A stretch of DNA of 64,000 nt from Bacillus sp. P14.5 (GTDB lineage Bacteria > Bacillota > Bacilli > Bacillales > Bacillaceae_B), in the NCBI RefSeq assembly GCF_003316765.1, contig NZ_NIJF01000083.1, forward strand, positions 248,001 to 312,000, written 5' to 3'. The notes beneath the pieces are model-generated. The model was not told where the DNA came from. It ran no database searches and saw nothing but the letters and a program-made list of their open reading frames with translations. Each line of letters starts with the position of its first letter. The stretch's first letter is position 1. The translations under genes were made by a program, and so were the position numbers. Positions 7,518-16,224 of this stretch are shown one piece after another.

Positions 7518-8423
7518 CTAAATCTTTTTAACATTGTTGAAATACTCTTCAAGAGTCCAGTCATTTTCATATATTACCTGAGCAGGCTCTTTTCCAACAT
7601 ATCTAAAGTGCCACGGTTCATATTGATATCCTGTTATGTCTTCTTTTCCTTTAGGATATCTTAAAATGAACCCGAATTGGTGTGCATTTTCTTTCATCCA
7701 CTTACCTTCTGGTGTATTTTCAAGTTCTATACTGACTTGAAAATCATTGCTCTTGCTGGATATATCCATAGCCAGTCCGGACTGGTGTTCACTGTTTCCT
7801 GGCGGCGCTACAGCTTTTACGGCTTTTTCTTCCCCGAATTGCTTGATTTCTCTCTCCAGCAGCGCTTGCTGGTATTGATAAGATCGGTATCCTGAAATGG
7901 CAGTCAGATACTGTCCATCTTGTTCGGCGGCAGCAAACATTTCCTCCAATGCCTTTGCGGCTTCTTGACGTATGTAGGCTTTCTCAATATCCTGGCTGCC
8001 GAAAACAAAAGGCACCTCTGGTCTTACCAGATCATTGGGTTTGTAATCACCAGTAAGCCCGAATTCTTTATTAACCAGCGCCAAGGTGTTTTCCGGGTTG
8101 GTTATCACCTTTTTCCCCTCAACTGTTTGAACATTATTAAAGAACTGAGATTCAAGCTGCAAGGAAGGCGGCACCTCTTCTTCCTCTTGTGCTGGACCAT
8201 CTTCGCCTGGTGTTTCCTCAGCTTGGGTGTTTCCGTTCTCTGCATCAGTGGTTTCCTGACCATCCTCGTTTATGCCTGGTTCATTTTCCTGCTGGCTATT
8301 GTCTGGCCCTTCTTGCTCCTGAGCTTGTTCATTGGAACCAAATAAATCTTTAGTCCAATCCTCAGCCTGCTGACATCCTGAAAGCAGCAGCACCACTGCC
8401 GGCACCATGACTAATTTCTTCAT
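7518..8423 (-). CDS. yodJ: D-alanyl-D-alanine carboxypeptidase lipoprotein, VanY family
   Basis: About 301 residues. A lipoprotein signal MKKLVMVPAVVLLLSGC ends with the lipobox LSGC, then comes a long Glu/Gln-rich linker (about residues 25-95) that would span the wall. The VanY/peptidase M15B domain follows: AISGYRSYQYQQALL, PGNSEHQSGLAMDIS (metal-binding His and Asp) and GYQYEPWHFRYVG (catalytic Glu and metal His). It trims the terminal D-Ala of peptidoglycan stem peptides. AAGGTGAAAGAA precedes the ATG used here; an upstream in-frame GTG is less likely. Sits upstream of nothing co-directional except the distant ctpA; neighbour of deoD as in B. subtilis. Confidence 0.93.
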   Translation of the reverse strand: MKKLVMVPAVVLLLSGCQQAEDWTKDLFGSNEQAQEQEGPDNSQQENEPGINEDGQETTDAENGNTQAEETPGEDGPAQEEEEVPPSLQLESQFFNNVQTVEGKKVITNPENTLALVNKEFGLTGDYKPNDLVRPEVPFVFGSQDIEKAYIRQEAAKALEEMFAAAEQDGQYLTAISGYRSYQYQQALLEREIKQFGEEKAVKAVAPPGNSEHQSGLAMDISSKSNDFQVSIELENTPEGKWMKENAHQFGFILRYPKGKEDITGYQYEPWHFRYVGKEPAQVIYENDWTLEEYFNNVKKI

Positions 8424-8632
8424 TTCTTTCACCTTCTCTATCTTTGTCTAAACCATCATACCATTTCTGATAGAATCTGTAATCCGGGTAAACTTTTCAT
8501 GTTTTGACTCATCTTCCCTGCTTGTTTAACAGCGCTTTTTTTAATTCAGCCTCATTACCTTAATGTATGTCCGTTTAAGGTGCCGGAATCCTCGGGTAGC
8601 AGAAGCGGTCCTGGAGTCAGGCTTCTCCCCCA

Positions 8633-8670
8633 ACAAAACAAAAGCCCTGCCGGATTTCCCGGCGAGGCTT
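8633..8670 (-). terminator. Terminator of deoD
   Basis: AAGCC..GCCGG and CCGGC..GGCTT form a stem with two weak central pairs; on the minus strand it is followed by TTTTGTTTTG. Confidence 0.8.
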
Positions 8671-8678
8671 GGGCACAT

Positions 8679-9380
8679 TTATTTAATCGCTGCTTCAAGA
8701 GCAACTTCGATCATTTCATTGAACGTTGTTTGTCTTTCTTCTGAAGTTGTTTCTTCACCTGTGATGATGTGATCAGAAACAGTCAGGACAGACAATGCTT
8801 TCCGGCCAAATTTGGCAGCCAGTGTATAAAGTGCAGACGTTTCCATCTCAAGTGCAAGGATTCCGTATTGCGCCCACTTTTCATGTTCCGCGTTATCATT
8901 GTAGAACATATCAGCAGTGAAGACATTACCTACCTTCAGGTTTAATCCTTTCTCTTCACCTGCATCGTATGCTTTTTTCAAAAGGGAAAAATCAGCAGTT
9001 GGGGCATAATCAATACCTTTGAATGTCAGGCGGTTCATTTGAGAATCAGTCGAAGAACTCATCGCCAGGATGACGTCCCTCACTTTAACATCCTTTTGGA
9101 TTGCTCCGCATGTCCCTACACGAATCAAATTCTGTACGTTATAGCTTTGCATCAGCTCATTGATATAGATAGAGATGGAAGGCACACCCATACCGGTTCC
9201 TTGAACAGAAATACGCTTCCCTTTATATGTACCTGTGTACCCGAACATGTTTCTTACTTCGTTGTAGCAGACAGGGTCTTCCAAAAATGTTTCAGCGATG
9301 TACTTTGCACGTAAAGGGTCTCCCGGAAGCAGGACCGTTTCGGCTATTTCATTTTCTTTGGCACCAATATGTATACTCAT
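8679..9380 (-). CDS. deoD: Purine-nucleoside phosphorylase, DeoD (hexameric) type
   Basis: A 233-residue cytoplasmic enzyme of typical length that splits purine nucleosides with phosphate into base and ribose-1-phosphate. Visible landmarks: the phosphate loop [14 protein letters not shown], the [11 protein letters not shown] strand, [16 protein letters not shown], the IRVGTCGA phosphate/ribose motif, [11 protein letters not shown] (ribose-binding Glu with preceding Met) and the catalytic Asp in [16 protein letters not shown] lies just upstream of the ATG. Single gene between yodJ and small spore-type genes, the same order as in B. subtilis. Confidence 0.96.
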   Translation of the reverse strand: MSIHIGAKENEIAETVLLPGDPLRAKYIAETFLEDPVCYNEVRNMFGYTGTYKGKRISVQGTGMGVPSISIYINELMQSYNVQNLIRVGTCGAIQKDVKVRDVILAMSSSTDSQMNRLTFKGIDYAPTADFSLLKKAYDAGEEKGLNLKVGNVFTADMFYNDNAEHEKWAQYGILALEMETSALYTLAAKFGRKALSVLTVSDHIITGEETTSEERQTTFNEMIEVALEAAIK

Positions 9381-9556
9381 TTAAATTCCTCCTGTTTTGG
9401 GGTTGTAAAATCACCAAATTACTCACACCTTAGTTTTCTTCCCTCGGCCAAGGCTATGCATGAACATTGTAAGCTTTTTTACCAATTCATGCAACGAAGA
9501 CATATCCGGGATAACACAAAGCGAAGTGGCCAAACTAAAATCAAGGAGGGATTACT

Positions 9557-9685
9557 ATGGCTAAAGAAAAAATGAGCAAAAAACTTCGTCAGGCTGTCGA
9601 TTATGCGAACAACACTAATCCATCTTCGAGGTCGAGAAACCAGCCAGACTCTTCTAAAACAGAAAGATTCAACAGCGGGAGGTAA
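9557..9685 (+). CDS. Small hydrophilic protein, 42 residues (spore-protein-like)
   Basis: ATG at 9557 follows a strong AAGGAGG (9543-9549) at ideal spacing. The product, beginning MAKEKMSKKLRQAVDYANN and ending KTERFNSGR, is rich in Lys, Arg, Ser and Asn with no hydrophobic segment. This composition resembles minor small acid-soluble spore proteins, but I cannot match it to a named Ssp. It is followed after 5 bp by a second small gene, so the two probably form an operon ended by the terminator near 10 kb. Confidence 0.65.
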   Translation: MAKEKMSKKLRQAVDYANNTNPSSRSRNQPDSSKTERFNSGR

Positions 9686-9690
9686 CGAGT

Positions 9691-9833
9691 ATGGGAAAAA
9701 AACACCGGGCGCGCATTAACCAACCTAAAAAAATAACCATATTCCCCAAGAGGCGATCATCGCTGAACACGAAGCACACAATAAAGAACATTCTGGCAGC
9801 AAACGTAAGAATGGGCCTGGGGACAATATGTAA
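9691..9833 (+). CDS. Small basic spore-type protein, frameshifted at A7
   Basis: Starts at ATG 9691 just behind GGGAGG. Read straight, the frame runs into the neighbouring repeat element. Adding one A to the A7 run at 9727-9733 gives a 47-residue protein MGKKHRARINQPKKNNHIPQE...KRKNGPGDNM with a stop at 9831-9833, right before the element. The corrected product is rich in His, Lys, Asn and Gly and lacks hydrophobic stretches, like minor SASPs such as SspP, although identity is not certain. It is one of seven genes here with the same lesion. Confidence 0.55.
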
Positions 9834-9839
9834 TAAAAA

Positions 9840-9991
9840 GGCTCATTCGTAAACTTTGTTGCTATATGTGAAAAGATAGCACTAAAATGCATGGGAAATA
9901 GCCATGTGAGCACGAGATAAAAGAGCTGCTCTCCGATTAAAGAGTAATAACCTCAGTATCTCCGAAAGAAGCAATTTATGGGAAAACAACC
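9840..9991. mobile_element. MITE-like element, family A, with perfect 8-bp target duplication
   Basis: Begins GGCTCATTCGTAAACTTTGTTGCT, ends GAAAACAACC, and is flanked on both sides by AATAAAAA (9832-9839 and 9992-9999). It is inserted exactly between the stop codon of the small gene and that gene's terminator hairpin. 152 bp, non-coding. Confidence 0.85.
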
Positions 9992-9997
9992 AATAAA

Positions 9998-10031
9998 AAG
10001 AGAAGCTGACCATACAAGGTCGGCTTCTCTT
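9998..10031 (+). terminator. Terminator, probably of the two small genes at 9.56-9.83 kb
   Basis: AGAGAAGCTGACC faces GGTCGGCTTCTCT around a short loop, followed by TCTTTTTACC. It is now separated from its genes by the 152-bp element. Confidence 0.8.
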
Positions 10032-10215
10032 CTTTTTACCAGTCTCTTTTCGGATACTCTGCTGATATTTAAATTGAGCTTCGACCCCCTGATTCACCGT
10101 ACATTCTTCCCTTAGTTAGAGAAAATTAGTAGTATCCGGGGGAATTTCCGGTTCTTTGGTTTTCCGAAGCATTAAAATATTTGCCGGCTTGTCCATTTCA
10201 TTATTTTTCCTCTTA

Positions 10216-10224
10216 CATACTATA
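10216..10224 (+). promoter_or_regulatory. Possible sigma-K type -10 element
   Basis: CATACTATA fits the late mother-cell consensus CATANNNTA and lies 33 bp before a start codon with its own AAAGGAG. No clear -35 AC is seen, so this is tentative. Confidence 0.35.
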
Positions 10225-10257
10225 TTAATGAATTCAATGTAGAAAGGAGAAATTTTA

Positions 10258-10659
10258 ATGAGAAAACCGAAAGTATATTCAACAGGTGTACTTAGACGAC
10301 AGCCTGACGCAGTAACGGTGACAGTCAACCTGATGAATTTTTGTTCAACTGAAGAAGTGTGGGTGGAGGTTTGGGACTGGTCTTCCTATACCAGTCCTCA
10401 AAGAATTCCTGTTTTAATAGGTGATAACGATGAAGTTCATTTTCCCTTCTGCCTGCAGCCAAAGAGTCTGGCCGTAATGTATGCGCCCCTCCAAGGAGTT
10501 ACTTTCTATGAAGTCAGGGTCGTACATGCAGGAGGGAACAATCTAATTGCCAACACATTTGGAAGAAATGTGGACCTTGAGGCCCAGGAAGAAAATACAG
10601 TGCTTGATTCCCAATTCATTACCGTCGATCTTGATTGTTTTGGACAGGCTCCTGAATAA
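10258..10659 (+). CDS. Uncharacterised 133-residue beta-rich protein
   Basis: ATG 10258 follows AAAGGAG at good spacing. The protein (MRKPKVYSTGVLRRQPDAVTVTVNLMNFC...) has alternating hydrophobic residues throughout, suggesting a beta-sandwich, no signal peptide and no membrane segment, with three Cys (in NFCST, FPFCLQ and LDCFG). I do not recognise a family. A possible sigma-K -10 box upstream and the nearby spore-type genes would suit a spore-surface protein, but this is inference. It stands alone and ends in a clear hairpin. Confidence 0.75.
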   Translation: MRKPKVYSTGVLRRQPDAVTVTVNLMNFCSTEEVWVEVWDWSSYTSPQRIPVLIGDNDEVHFPFCLQPKSLAVMYAPLQGVTFYEVRVVHAGGNNLIANTFGRNVDLEAQEENTVLDSQFITVDLDCFGQAPE

Positions 10660-10674
10660 TTAGATCAAATAAAA

Positions 10675-10704
10675 CCTGGCTCAAATTCGACCTTTTGAGC
10701 CAGG
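10675..10704. terminator. Convergent terminator between the 133-residue gene and yodL
   Basis: CCTGGCTCAAA faces TTTTGAGCCAGG; A-rich and T-containing flanks allow use from both sides. Confidence 0.85.
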
Positions 10705-10746
10705 CTCTTCAATATCTTTTCATTTCCGCCCACACTTCCAAACACT

Positions 10747-11067
10747 TCATCTGATAATGACTCTGTTGACTTCCCTCCATCCTCCAGGCTCAAGTCTGAA
10801 GTAAAAATGTCCGCGTCTGCCTTCATCAATAAAAATAATATCGCCTGTAGTTATATATCTCCCTTTATAATCACCCGGCATTCGGTCTGGAACATTGAAA
10901 AGCCTGAATGTCTGATCCAGGGCTGCCATCCTGTCTTGTGCCGGCACTGCCATGCGGTATACTTTTTTATAACCTTTCCGTTGGCCGAATTGAGGTGTCT
11001 GAAAGATCGTGACATCATAGGTTTTTGTGTAAGATTTTGGGCGAATGATTTTTTCAAGCAATGCCAT
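10747..11067 (-). CDS. yodL: YodL family protein (MreB-antagonist type)
   Basis: 106 residues beginning MALLEKIIRPKSYTKTYDVTIFQTPQFGQRKGYKKVYRMAVPAQDR and ending in a basic EVNRVIIR tail. Order relative to deoD, yozD and yodN matches B. subtilis, where YodL is a sporulation-period protein that interferes with MreB-dependent shape control when overproduced. The core FRLFNVPDRMPGDYKGRYITTGDIIFIDEGRRGHFYFRL is the recognisable part. GGAGGGG precedes the ATG. Cytoplasmic, no membrane segment. Confidence 0.85.
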   Translation of the reverse strand: MALLEKIIRPKSYTKTYDVTIFQTPQFGQRKGYKKVYRMAVPAQDRMAALDQTFRLFNVPDRMPGDYKGRYITTGDIIFIDEGRRGHFYFRLEPGGWREVNRVIIR

Positions 11068-11161
11068 AAGAACCCCTCCATTATTTAGTTCTTATAGAAT
11101 TAGCTTTTGCCCTTGTCGAATCCTTCATCGTAATTAGACTGCTTTTGTCGAAGAAAGAAAA

Positions 11162-11932
11162 TTAGGAAAATTGATCTAACACTTTTGTGATTTTTTCATC
11201 AATTGCCGGGATATCGGAAGCGGAAATCGTCATTTTCACCATCGATTCATCCATTTCCAGAGCTTCGGCCAAGAAACCGCCGAACCCTCTCGCTTTTCGA
11301 TCCACTTCAAACAGGATGGTCAAGGAAGAAGGGGACTGATTCAGAAATACAACCTCGAGTTCATCCAGCCTGCTGCGGTAAACCCCTGATGCCGGGATAA
11401 ATTCAAATTCCTGGACAAATGGGTTTCTGCCTCGCAAATGCCTTGGAGCTTGCTCGCAATCTGCTTTCCTCAATTTGAAGCCCAGCCTTTCCAAAGATGT
11501 AAAGACCGAGTTTATCATGTCATTAGGCAGAATCTCGATATAATCCTTATCCTTTGGATCAACCGCATTTTTAATATCCAATCCAGTTGCTACCCAAACA
11601 CGAGTATTTCCGACAGTCACTGGTGTTTCGAAAGGAAGCTCGAAACTTACCGGAAATTGTTTGGTTTCACTTGCTTTTATTACAAAAGGTTCTGATATCT
11701 GTACTTTTTCTATACATGCACTGTCCGTGTATTTTTTATCATCAGATTCCCGGATATAGGTGGTATATAACATCAAATAGATAGAATCTACTTCCTGTTC
11801 CACATTACCGCCTTTGACCTCCACAATTCCTGATACTCTTTCTCCGCCTGTATAACTCGTTTTTTCCAATTTTGTATCAACTGACGCTGCACCAATTCCG
11901 ACTGAAGCAAATACCTTATTAAAAAACGACAT
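11162..11932 (-). CDS. spo0M: Sporulation-control protein Spo0M (arrestin-like fold)
   Basis: 256 residues, the normal length. The N-terminus MSFFNKVFASVGIGAASVDTKLEKTSYTGGERVSGIVEVKGGNVEQEVDSIYL is the family hallmark, followed by beta-strand repeats as expected from the two-layer arrestin-like fold. Spo0M influences entry into sporulation and division in B. subtilis. A conserved acidic C-terminal part ends KITKVLDQFS. It is monocistronic, with AAAAGGGATGG before the ATG. It is divergent from yppC. Confidence 0.95.
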   Translation of the reverse strand: MSFFNKVFASVGIGAASVDTKLEKTSYTGGERVSGIVEVKGGNVEQEVDSIYLMLYTTYIRESDDKKYTDSACIEKVQISEPFVIKASETKQFPVSFELPFETPVTVGNTRVWVATGLDIKNAVDPKDKDYIEILPNDMINSVFTSLERLGFKLRKADCEQAPRHLRGRNPFVQEFEFIPASGVYRSRLDELEVVFLNQSPSSLTILFEVDRKARGFGGFLAEALEMDESMVKMTISASDIPAIDEKITKVLDQFS

Positions 11933-12074
11933 ACAAAACCATCCCTTTTCTATTTGATTTTTTGTATAGCTCTTAGCGAATTAAAACAATTTGGCTCTTC
12001 AAAAGCTTTTTCATACTCCCATTAAATGATTACGTTCAGCTTCTTATGAAAGTTTCACACTGGAGTGAATTATT

Positions 12075-13192
12075 ATGGTTATTACGCTGGTACAAAATCT
12101 ATTCACAACCAAAGAGACGAAGATCCCACTCATGAAAACGAGTGATGTTGAGAAGGTAAAAGAAAGAATTCTTCACAAAGTGAGCAGCCCGCTTGCGATA
12201 CTTGCTGATGAGCAAGAAATCATAAAGGAAATCAAGAACGAGACTTTTCTGAAAAACGCCAACAATGTTACCAGGACAAAAGCGTATTTGGATTTCTACT
12301 GCAGCCACCCTGAGATTCACTGGGCATTTCTTGCTCATATGGTATCAAGAAATGCAGGATACCATATGACAGACTTAAAGGGAGAACTCCTTCCATCCAT
12401 TATTGAACGGAAAGAAGCAGAAAATTTCTTTTTGTTTCTGGAAAGAGCCAATGCTTATATTTTTCACGATGCCTATCCCCAACTCCTGCTTTACCATCAA
12501 AGTATTAAAAAAAGAAGCCTTTGTTTCACCTACTTCCGGCCTTCGGGGTTTCCAGGGCAATGTCCGTTTTCTGGGAGCGATTTTGGCAAGAAAGAGAACC
12601 GGTTGAACTCTCACTCTCGTTAATTATCAATGAACAAAACATGCTGCAAAAAAGACTTCTTTCAAAATTGGATGAGGGTTATCTCCAAGAAAAGCTCTTG
12701 TTCCTTCTGCAAGACAGGCTTGAGTTGACAACTGTTTTCTTTCCTTATATTAAAAAATTGAAAATCAAACAAACCTATTCCCTTGCCGGTACCAGTGTTT
12801 CACACTTTGAAGACCCTCAGAAACGAATTGAAATCGGCAAAAGATTATACAGTATCCTTTTCCTGAAAAAAACAGTCAAACAATCCTCCTTGGAATTCGC
12901 TGTGAACACCCCTCACACTGGTTCCAGGAGCGACTACTGGCCCGACAGCTATTCTTCAAGTCCCACCGATGGTAAAAGAATTTTCAGTCCTCTCTTGAAA
13001 AGTGTCTGGAAAAACGTCCCTCATACTTTTTTCTCAGAGGACTGGATAAATGAAAGAACGCTCCGGGACCTCGATATCCTTAAAGCCATCTCTATCCCCA
13101 AACACTTTGATGTCACGTTACAAGCGAAAGTTTTAGTTAAGTTTTCAGCAAAATTAAAAAATCTTTCAACCCGAACAAGGCTTCCCGTTTAG
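12075..13192 (+). CDS. yppC: DUF2515 family protein YppC, frameshifted at A7
   Basis: ATG 12075 lies behind GGAGTG. The first 140 residues hold the signature NNVTRTKAYLDFYCSHPEIHWAFLAHMVSRNAGYHMTDLKGE. The frame then diverges; adding one A to the A7 run at 12507-12513 restores PLFHLLPAFGVSRAMSVFWERFWQEREPV and continues to the TAG at 13190, giving about 372 residues. Without the correction the two halves are in different frames. Function of DUF2515 is unknown; B. subtilis YppC is the named relative. The stop lies inside the loop of the terminator hairpin. Confidence 0.85.
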
Positions 13193-13202
13193 AGGAAGCC
13201 TT
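13177..13202 (+). terminator. Hairpin overlapping the yppC stop
   Basis: AAGGCTTCC and GGAAGCCTT are perfectly complementary around a loop containing the TAG. The T-run afterwards is weak. Confidence 0.6.
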
Positions 13203-13240
13203 CAATATGTAGCGAGACATAAGTTCTGTCTCATATAAAA

Positions 13241-13420
13241 TCAATATTCATCATCGTCCGGATCTTCATCGATGATGCATTTTTCAATTAAATACTCAAA
13301 TGTAATGTCAGCGATTTCCTCTAATTCTTCTTCTGAGGGTACATACCCTCTGCGAACAAGCTCCTGAAAGAAAAATTCAGCTATTTCTTCCGTATCGATT
13401 AACACTTCGATTTCACGCAT
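13241..13420 (-). CDS. yozD: YozD family small acidic protein
   Basis: 59 residues, MREIEVLIDTEEIAEFFFQELVRRGYVPSEEELEEIADITFEYLIEKCII then an acidic tail, start ATG 13418-13420 behind GGGGG. It matches YozD of B. subtilis (58 residues) in sequence and in position next to yodN. Predicted all-helical; function unknown. Confidence 0.88.
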   Translation of the reverse strand: MREIEVLIDTEEIAEFFFQELVRRGYVPSEEELEEIADITFEYLIEKCIIDEDPDDDEY

Positions 13421-13566
13421 AGTATCGCCCCCTTGTACTTCAATCTATGAAAATCAAAAGAAAGTTATGCAAGCTGAAAAAAGTTTTCATATCCCTGCTT
13501 GGACAAGCATAAAGTGAGGATACAAAGGTGAGGCATATAAATTATATACCTTAAGGAGAGTTGACA

Positions 13567-13719
13567 ATGGATGCGTTGAAAACACTGAAAAGTTTCGTTG
13601 AAGAGGATATCTTAAATGATGATGGAGTAATTATTAAAGGTATGGAGTGCTTGCTAAGCTGGATTCTTAAGGCCTTTTTCATTCTTAGCTTTCCAGTGTT
13701 CCTTCTATGCTTATTGTAA
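13567..13719 (+). CDS. Small membrane protein, 50 residues
   Basis: ATG 13567 follows AAGGAGAG at ideal spacing, ending at TAA 13717-13719. The first half is charged (KTLKSFVEEDILNDDG), the second half is one transmembrane helix (LLSWILKAFFILSFPVFLLCLL) running to the end. It is the only plus-strand gene in a minus-strand stretch. No family recognised; coding is supported by the ribosome site and the clear hydrophilic/hydrophobic layout. Confidence 0.55.
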   Translation: MDALKTLKSFVEEDILNDDGVIIKGMECLLSWILKAFFILSFPVFLLCLL

Positions 13720-13734
13720 GGTAATTCCTGATTC

Positions 13735-14379
13735 TTAAGTTACATCAGAATTCGAATTCAAGTGATTCTTGAGCTGATCTACAATCGAATTCATTTTTCG
13801 TTTATATTTTTTATCATTGAAAAGATAGTATAGTGTTTTGTAATCGTTATAATGATCAAGCAGGCGATCGACAATGCTGTCATCCTGATATCGAGGAGAA
13901 GGCAGCAATGCTTTATCGTGTTTAACAGGAGTAACAATTCCATATTTTTTAATATAAGTTTCAGCTTGATCATAGTCGGCAATGAGAGTCAATTCGTCTT
14001 CATCAGCCTCCAGCCATTCACCATCGTGGATCCTGGTCAATTCATAAATGACATCTTCCCAGGCATCTTCTTTATATCTCCAAATTTCAGTTCGGAAACC
14101 AACCACTTTAAATAAATCATTATCATACCCTTTGACTCTGACTAAATCCCCAAACAGAAATCGGTATTCAATATCGATTTGTTCCTGTTCAAGCAAGTAT
14201 CCATCGTACTCATCCAGCAGCCTTAAACAATCTTCCTTGAAAAGACCTTCACTTTCATTTACTTCATATACATATTCTCCTTCAAGGAGCTTTATATTCG
14301 TCACTTTCCCCACTGTCCCATAAATCGTCACCACAACAGTGTCGCCAGCCTTAAATTTCGGTTGTTTTCGCTTGCTCAT
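13735..14379 (-). CDS. yodN: YodN family protein
   Basis: 214 residues with a strong GGGGAGGGG ribosome site. The N-terminal 65 residues look like an SH3/KOW-type barrel (FKAGDTVVVTIYGTVGKVTNIKLLEGEYVYEVNESEG), and a second similar barrel follows (YRFLFGDLVRVKGYDNDLFKVVGFRTEI...YELTRIHDGEWLEADEDELTLI). The C-terminal third is helical and basic (LLDHYNDYKTLYYLFNDKKYKRKM). Position between yozD and yozE is that of B. subtilis yodN. Function not known; the double barrel suggests nucleic-acid or protein binding, which is inference. Confidence 0.82.
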   Translation of the reverse strand: MSKRKQPKFKAGDTVVVTIYGTVGKVTNIKLLEGEYVYEVNESEGLFKEDCLRLLDEYDGYLLEQEQIDIEYRFLFGDLVRVKGYDNDLFKVVGFRTEIWRYKEDAWEDVIYELTRIHDGEWLEADEDELTLIADYDQAETYIKKYGIVTPVKHDKALLPSPRYQDDSIVDRLLDHYNDYKTLYYLFNDKKYKRKMNSIVDQLKNHLNSNSDVT

Positions 14380-14522
14380 TTTCTCCCCTCCCCGTTTAAT
14401 TTATTTGTTATTATCATATGCAAACCCAGAAATAACGCTCATCATTGCAGCCCATTGAGACAAGTTTTTTATTAATCATTTTTCAAAGTAAGAGGATTTT
14501 AGAAGATCCTGTCATTGTATAT

Positions 14523-14893
14523 GGCTGTTTTCACAAAGACTTGGCTGTATTAAAAGTAAGGGATTTCCACTCCAGACGCGCGACTCCGCAGGGCGTGCGG
14601 TGAGCCTCCTCGGCTTCATAAAAAGCGGAAGCGGCCGTTCAGCGACGTACAGATTTTAAGGCTCTCGTATGAGATAAAGGAATCACGAAGAGCGTTAGCG
14701 ATTCGATGATGACTTATCGCAAGGAGAGAGACTGAAATCTGCTAGTCGGTGGCCGCTGGAGCTGGATTCGCCTGCGGGGTCTCACCTGCCCGCTAATCCC
14801 GCAGGAGATCGCACGCCTTCCGTTCCAATCCTTCTATGCAAAAGGGGGAGGAGAAAATTGCTTTCAAAAGCAACAATCTTTTAGCAAAGAGCC
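14523..14893. mobile_element. Family A-prime element carrying the R2/R2b cargo (371 bp)
   Basis: Ends GGCTGTTTTCACAAAGA and GCAACAATCTTTTAGCAAAGAGCC, flanked by TTGTATAT and TTGTCTAT (7 of 8 matching, a probable target duplication). Between them lies R2 (14562-14830) with an R2b-type segment inside. The sister element at 16519-16632 has the same flanks but almost no R2. The remaining 14894-15040 shows no supported gene. Confidence 0.8.
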
Positions 14894-15040
14894 TTGTCTA
14901 TTGAAGGCCTGCTGGCTGGCAATATTTATAATTATTTTTGGTCCTAAGGAACATTTAACTGGCTGCTCTGTTTGTTCATGCCACTTCTTGAACCTTTATG
15001 CCGCTCTATCCTCCCAGAACGCAGCCAAAGTTTTCTCCAT

Positions 15041-15066
15041 AAAAAAAGCCCGCTTTAAGCGGACTT
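15041..15066 (-). terminator. Terminator of the membrane-anchored gene at 15.1-15.8 kb
   Basis: AAGCCCGCTT faces AAGCGGACTT (one G-T pair), with seven T following on the minus strand. Confidence 0.85.
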
Positions 15067-15108
15067 GTCCTCATTGTGTGAGGTCAATATCAATTGAATC
15101 GTATATGT

Positions 15109-15810
15109 TCAATTCAAAGTTTTGATTTTTTTTATGAGTTTAACGGAAACCCTTTCGTCACCTTCCCAATTTACCCTATACTCATCTACCGAAGTAATTT
15201 CAGATTGGTACGGTTCATAGTCTTCATACCTCATTAAATCGCGGTTAGCCTTTCCATAATACACCCTTATGGAATGAAATCCGTGGCCTTCATCCGGAAG
15301 TGAAGTCATTTCCCTTATTTCAATCCTGTATTGGCCATTTGGAGATTCATTTGATTGAACTGTAGATGATTTAAAACCGGGTACATCTTCTTTAATTACT
15401 ACAGCCTTCACTTGCTCATCAGTGAAATCAATTTCAATAGTTTCAGGTTGTTGTTCATCGCCGTATAATGTGACATTTGCGGTATCTTCCTGATCCCAAT
15501 TCACTTCAACATTCGACGAGGAAAGAGTTGAACCGTCATTGCTGATGGCTCGATCCAGTTGTCCCCCTTTGTATTTAATTCTGACTTTCGAGGGTCCAAA
15601 CCAAAAAGCAGATCCTTTCTCTACGATTTCAATGGTAAATTGATTACTCGGCGAATTGCTTACTTTCAATAGACGTTCCTCGTAATACATCTCATAAAGG
15701 AATACTCCCGTAATCAAAACCAATGGCACTATAATCAAAATAACCATCCAAGTAAGACAGCCCCATTTCGCCTTTTTACTATCTGTAGGAAAAGCGTCCT
15801 CTTTATTCAT
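15109..15810 (-). CDS. Uncharacterised membrane-anchored extracytoplasmic protein
   Basis: About 233 residues from the ATG at 15808-15810, which has AAGGAGC at correct spacing; an earlier in-frame ATG at 15852 lacks a site. One N-terminal transmembrane helix (WGCLTWMVILIIVPLVLITGVFLYEMYY) follows a short cytoplasmic basic segment; the rest is outside and beta-rich, with two similar stretches (SPSNQFTIEIVEKGSAFWFGPSKVRIKY and SPNGQYRIEIREMTSLPDEGHGFHSIRVYY) that suggest an internal duplication, each followed by a VNW-x-D/G motif. I do not recognise a family with certainty. Monocistronic. Confidence 0.75.
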   Translation of the reverse strand: MNKEDAFPTDSKKAKWGCLTWMVILIIVPLVLITGVFLYEMYYEERLLKVSNSPSNQFTIEIVEKGSAFWFGPSKVRIKYKGGQLDRAISNDGSTLSSSNVEVNWDQEDTANVTLYGDEQQPETIEIDFTDEQVKAVVIKEDVPGFKSSTVQSNESPNGQYRIEIREMTSLPDEGHGFHSIRVYYGKANRDLMRYEDYEPYQSEITSVDEYRVNWEGDERVSVKLIKKIKTLN

Positions 15811-16187
15811 TGAATGCTCCTTAAAATCTTTTTCTAAGTATACGTTATTCACTGAAGAAATTACCGCTCAGAGCCCCCCGAAGTTTATAATGTTAATAAA
15901 GGTAGATTGATTAACCATAAGGAGTGCAGAATTATTTAATGTTCCACAAAACCCGAGCAAGATAAATAATAAGAACTTTACCTTCCCGGCGGAACAATTA
16001 ATACAATCAGCCCCATCTCTCTTGGCCATCTGATGTAGTCGTTCCAATACTTCCAACATACCCATGACAGCCCAAAAGAGCAAGCGCCCCTTTTAACCCA
16101 GGGCGCTAAGTCCATTCCAGCGGGTACGCACCCTCGCGCGCAGAAGCAGGTTTCAGAGCAGCTGCTTAATGATATCTTTAAAAATAT

Positions 16188-16211
16188 AAAAAAACCGCCT
16201 GAAAAACAGGC
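16188..16211 (-). terminator. Terminator of yozE
   Basis: GCCTG and CAGGC with a 5-base loop, followed on the minus strand by GGTTTTTTT. The stretch 15811-16187 contains a fragment resembling repeat R2b near 16105 (AAGTCCATTCCAGCGGGTACG) and no supported gene. Confidence 0.75.
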
Positions 16212-16224
16212 AGCCGTTTACCCT

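Noticed and set aside
14901..15125. 74-codon plus-strand frame
   Set aside because: No ribosome site, runs through the terminator and into the opposite gene; chance frame.
15868..16083. 71-codon minus-strand frame with one hydrophobic segment
   Set aside because: No ribosome site before any candidate start, odd codon make-up, and it overlaps repeat-like sequence; not supported as a gene.
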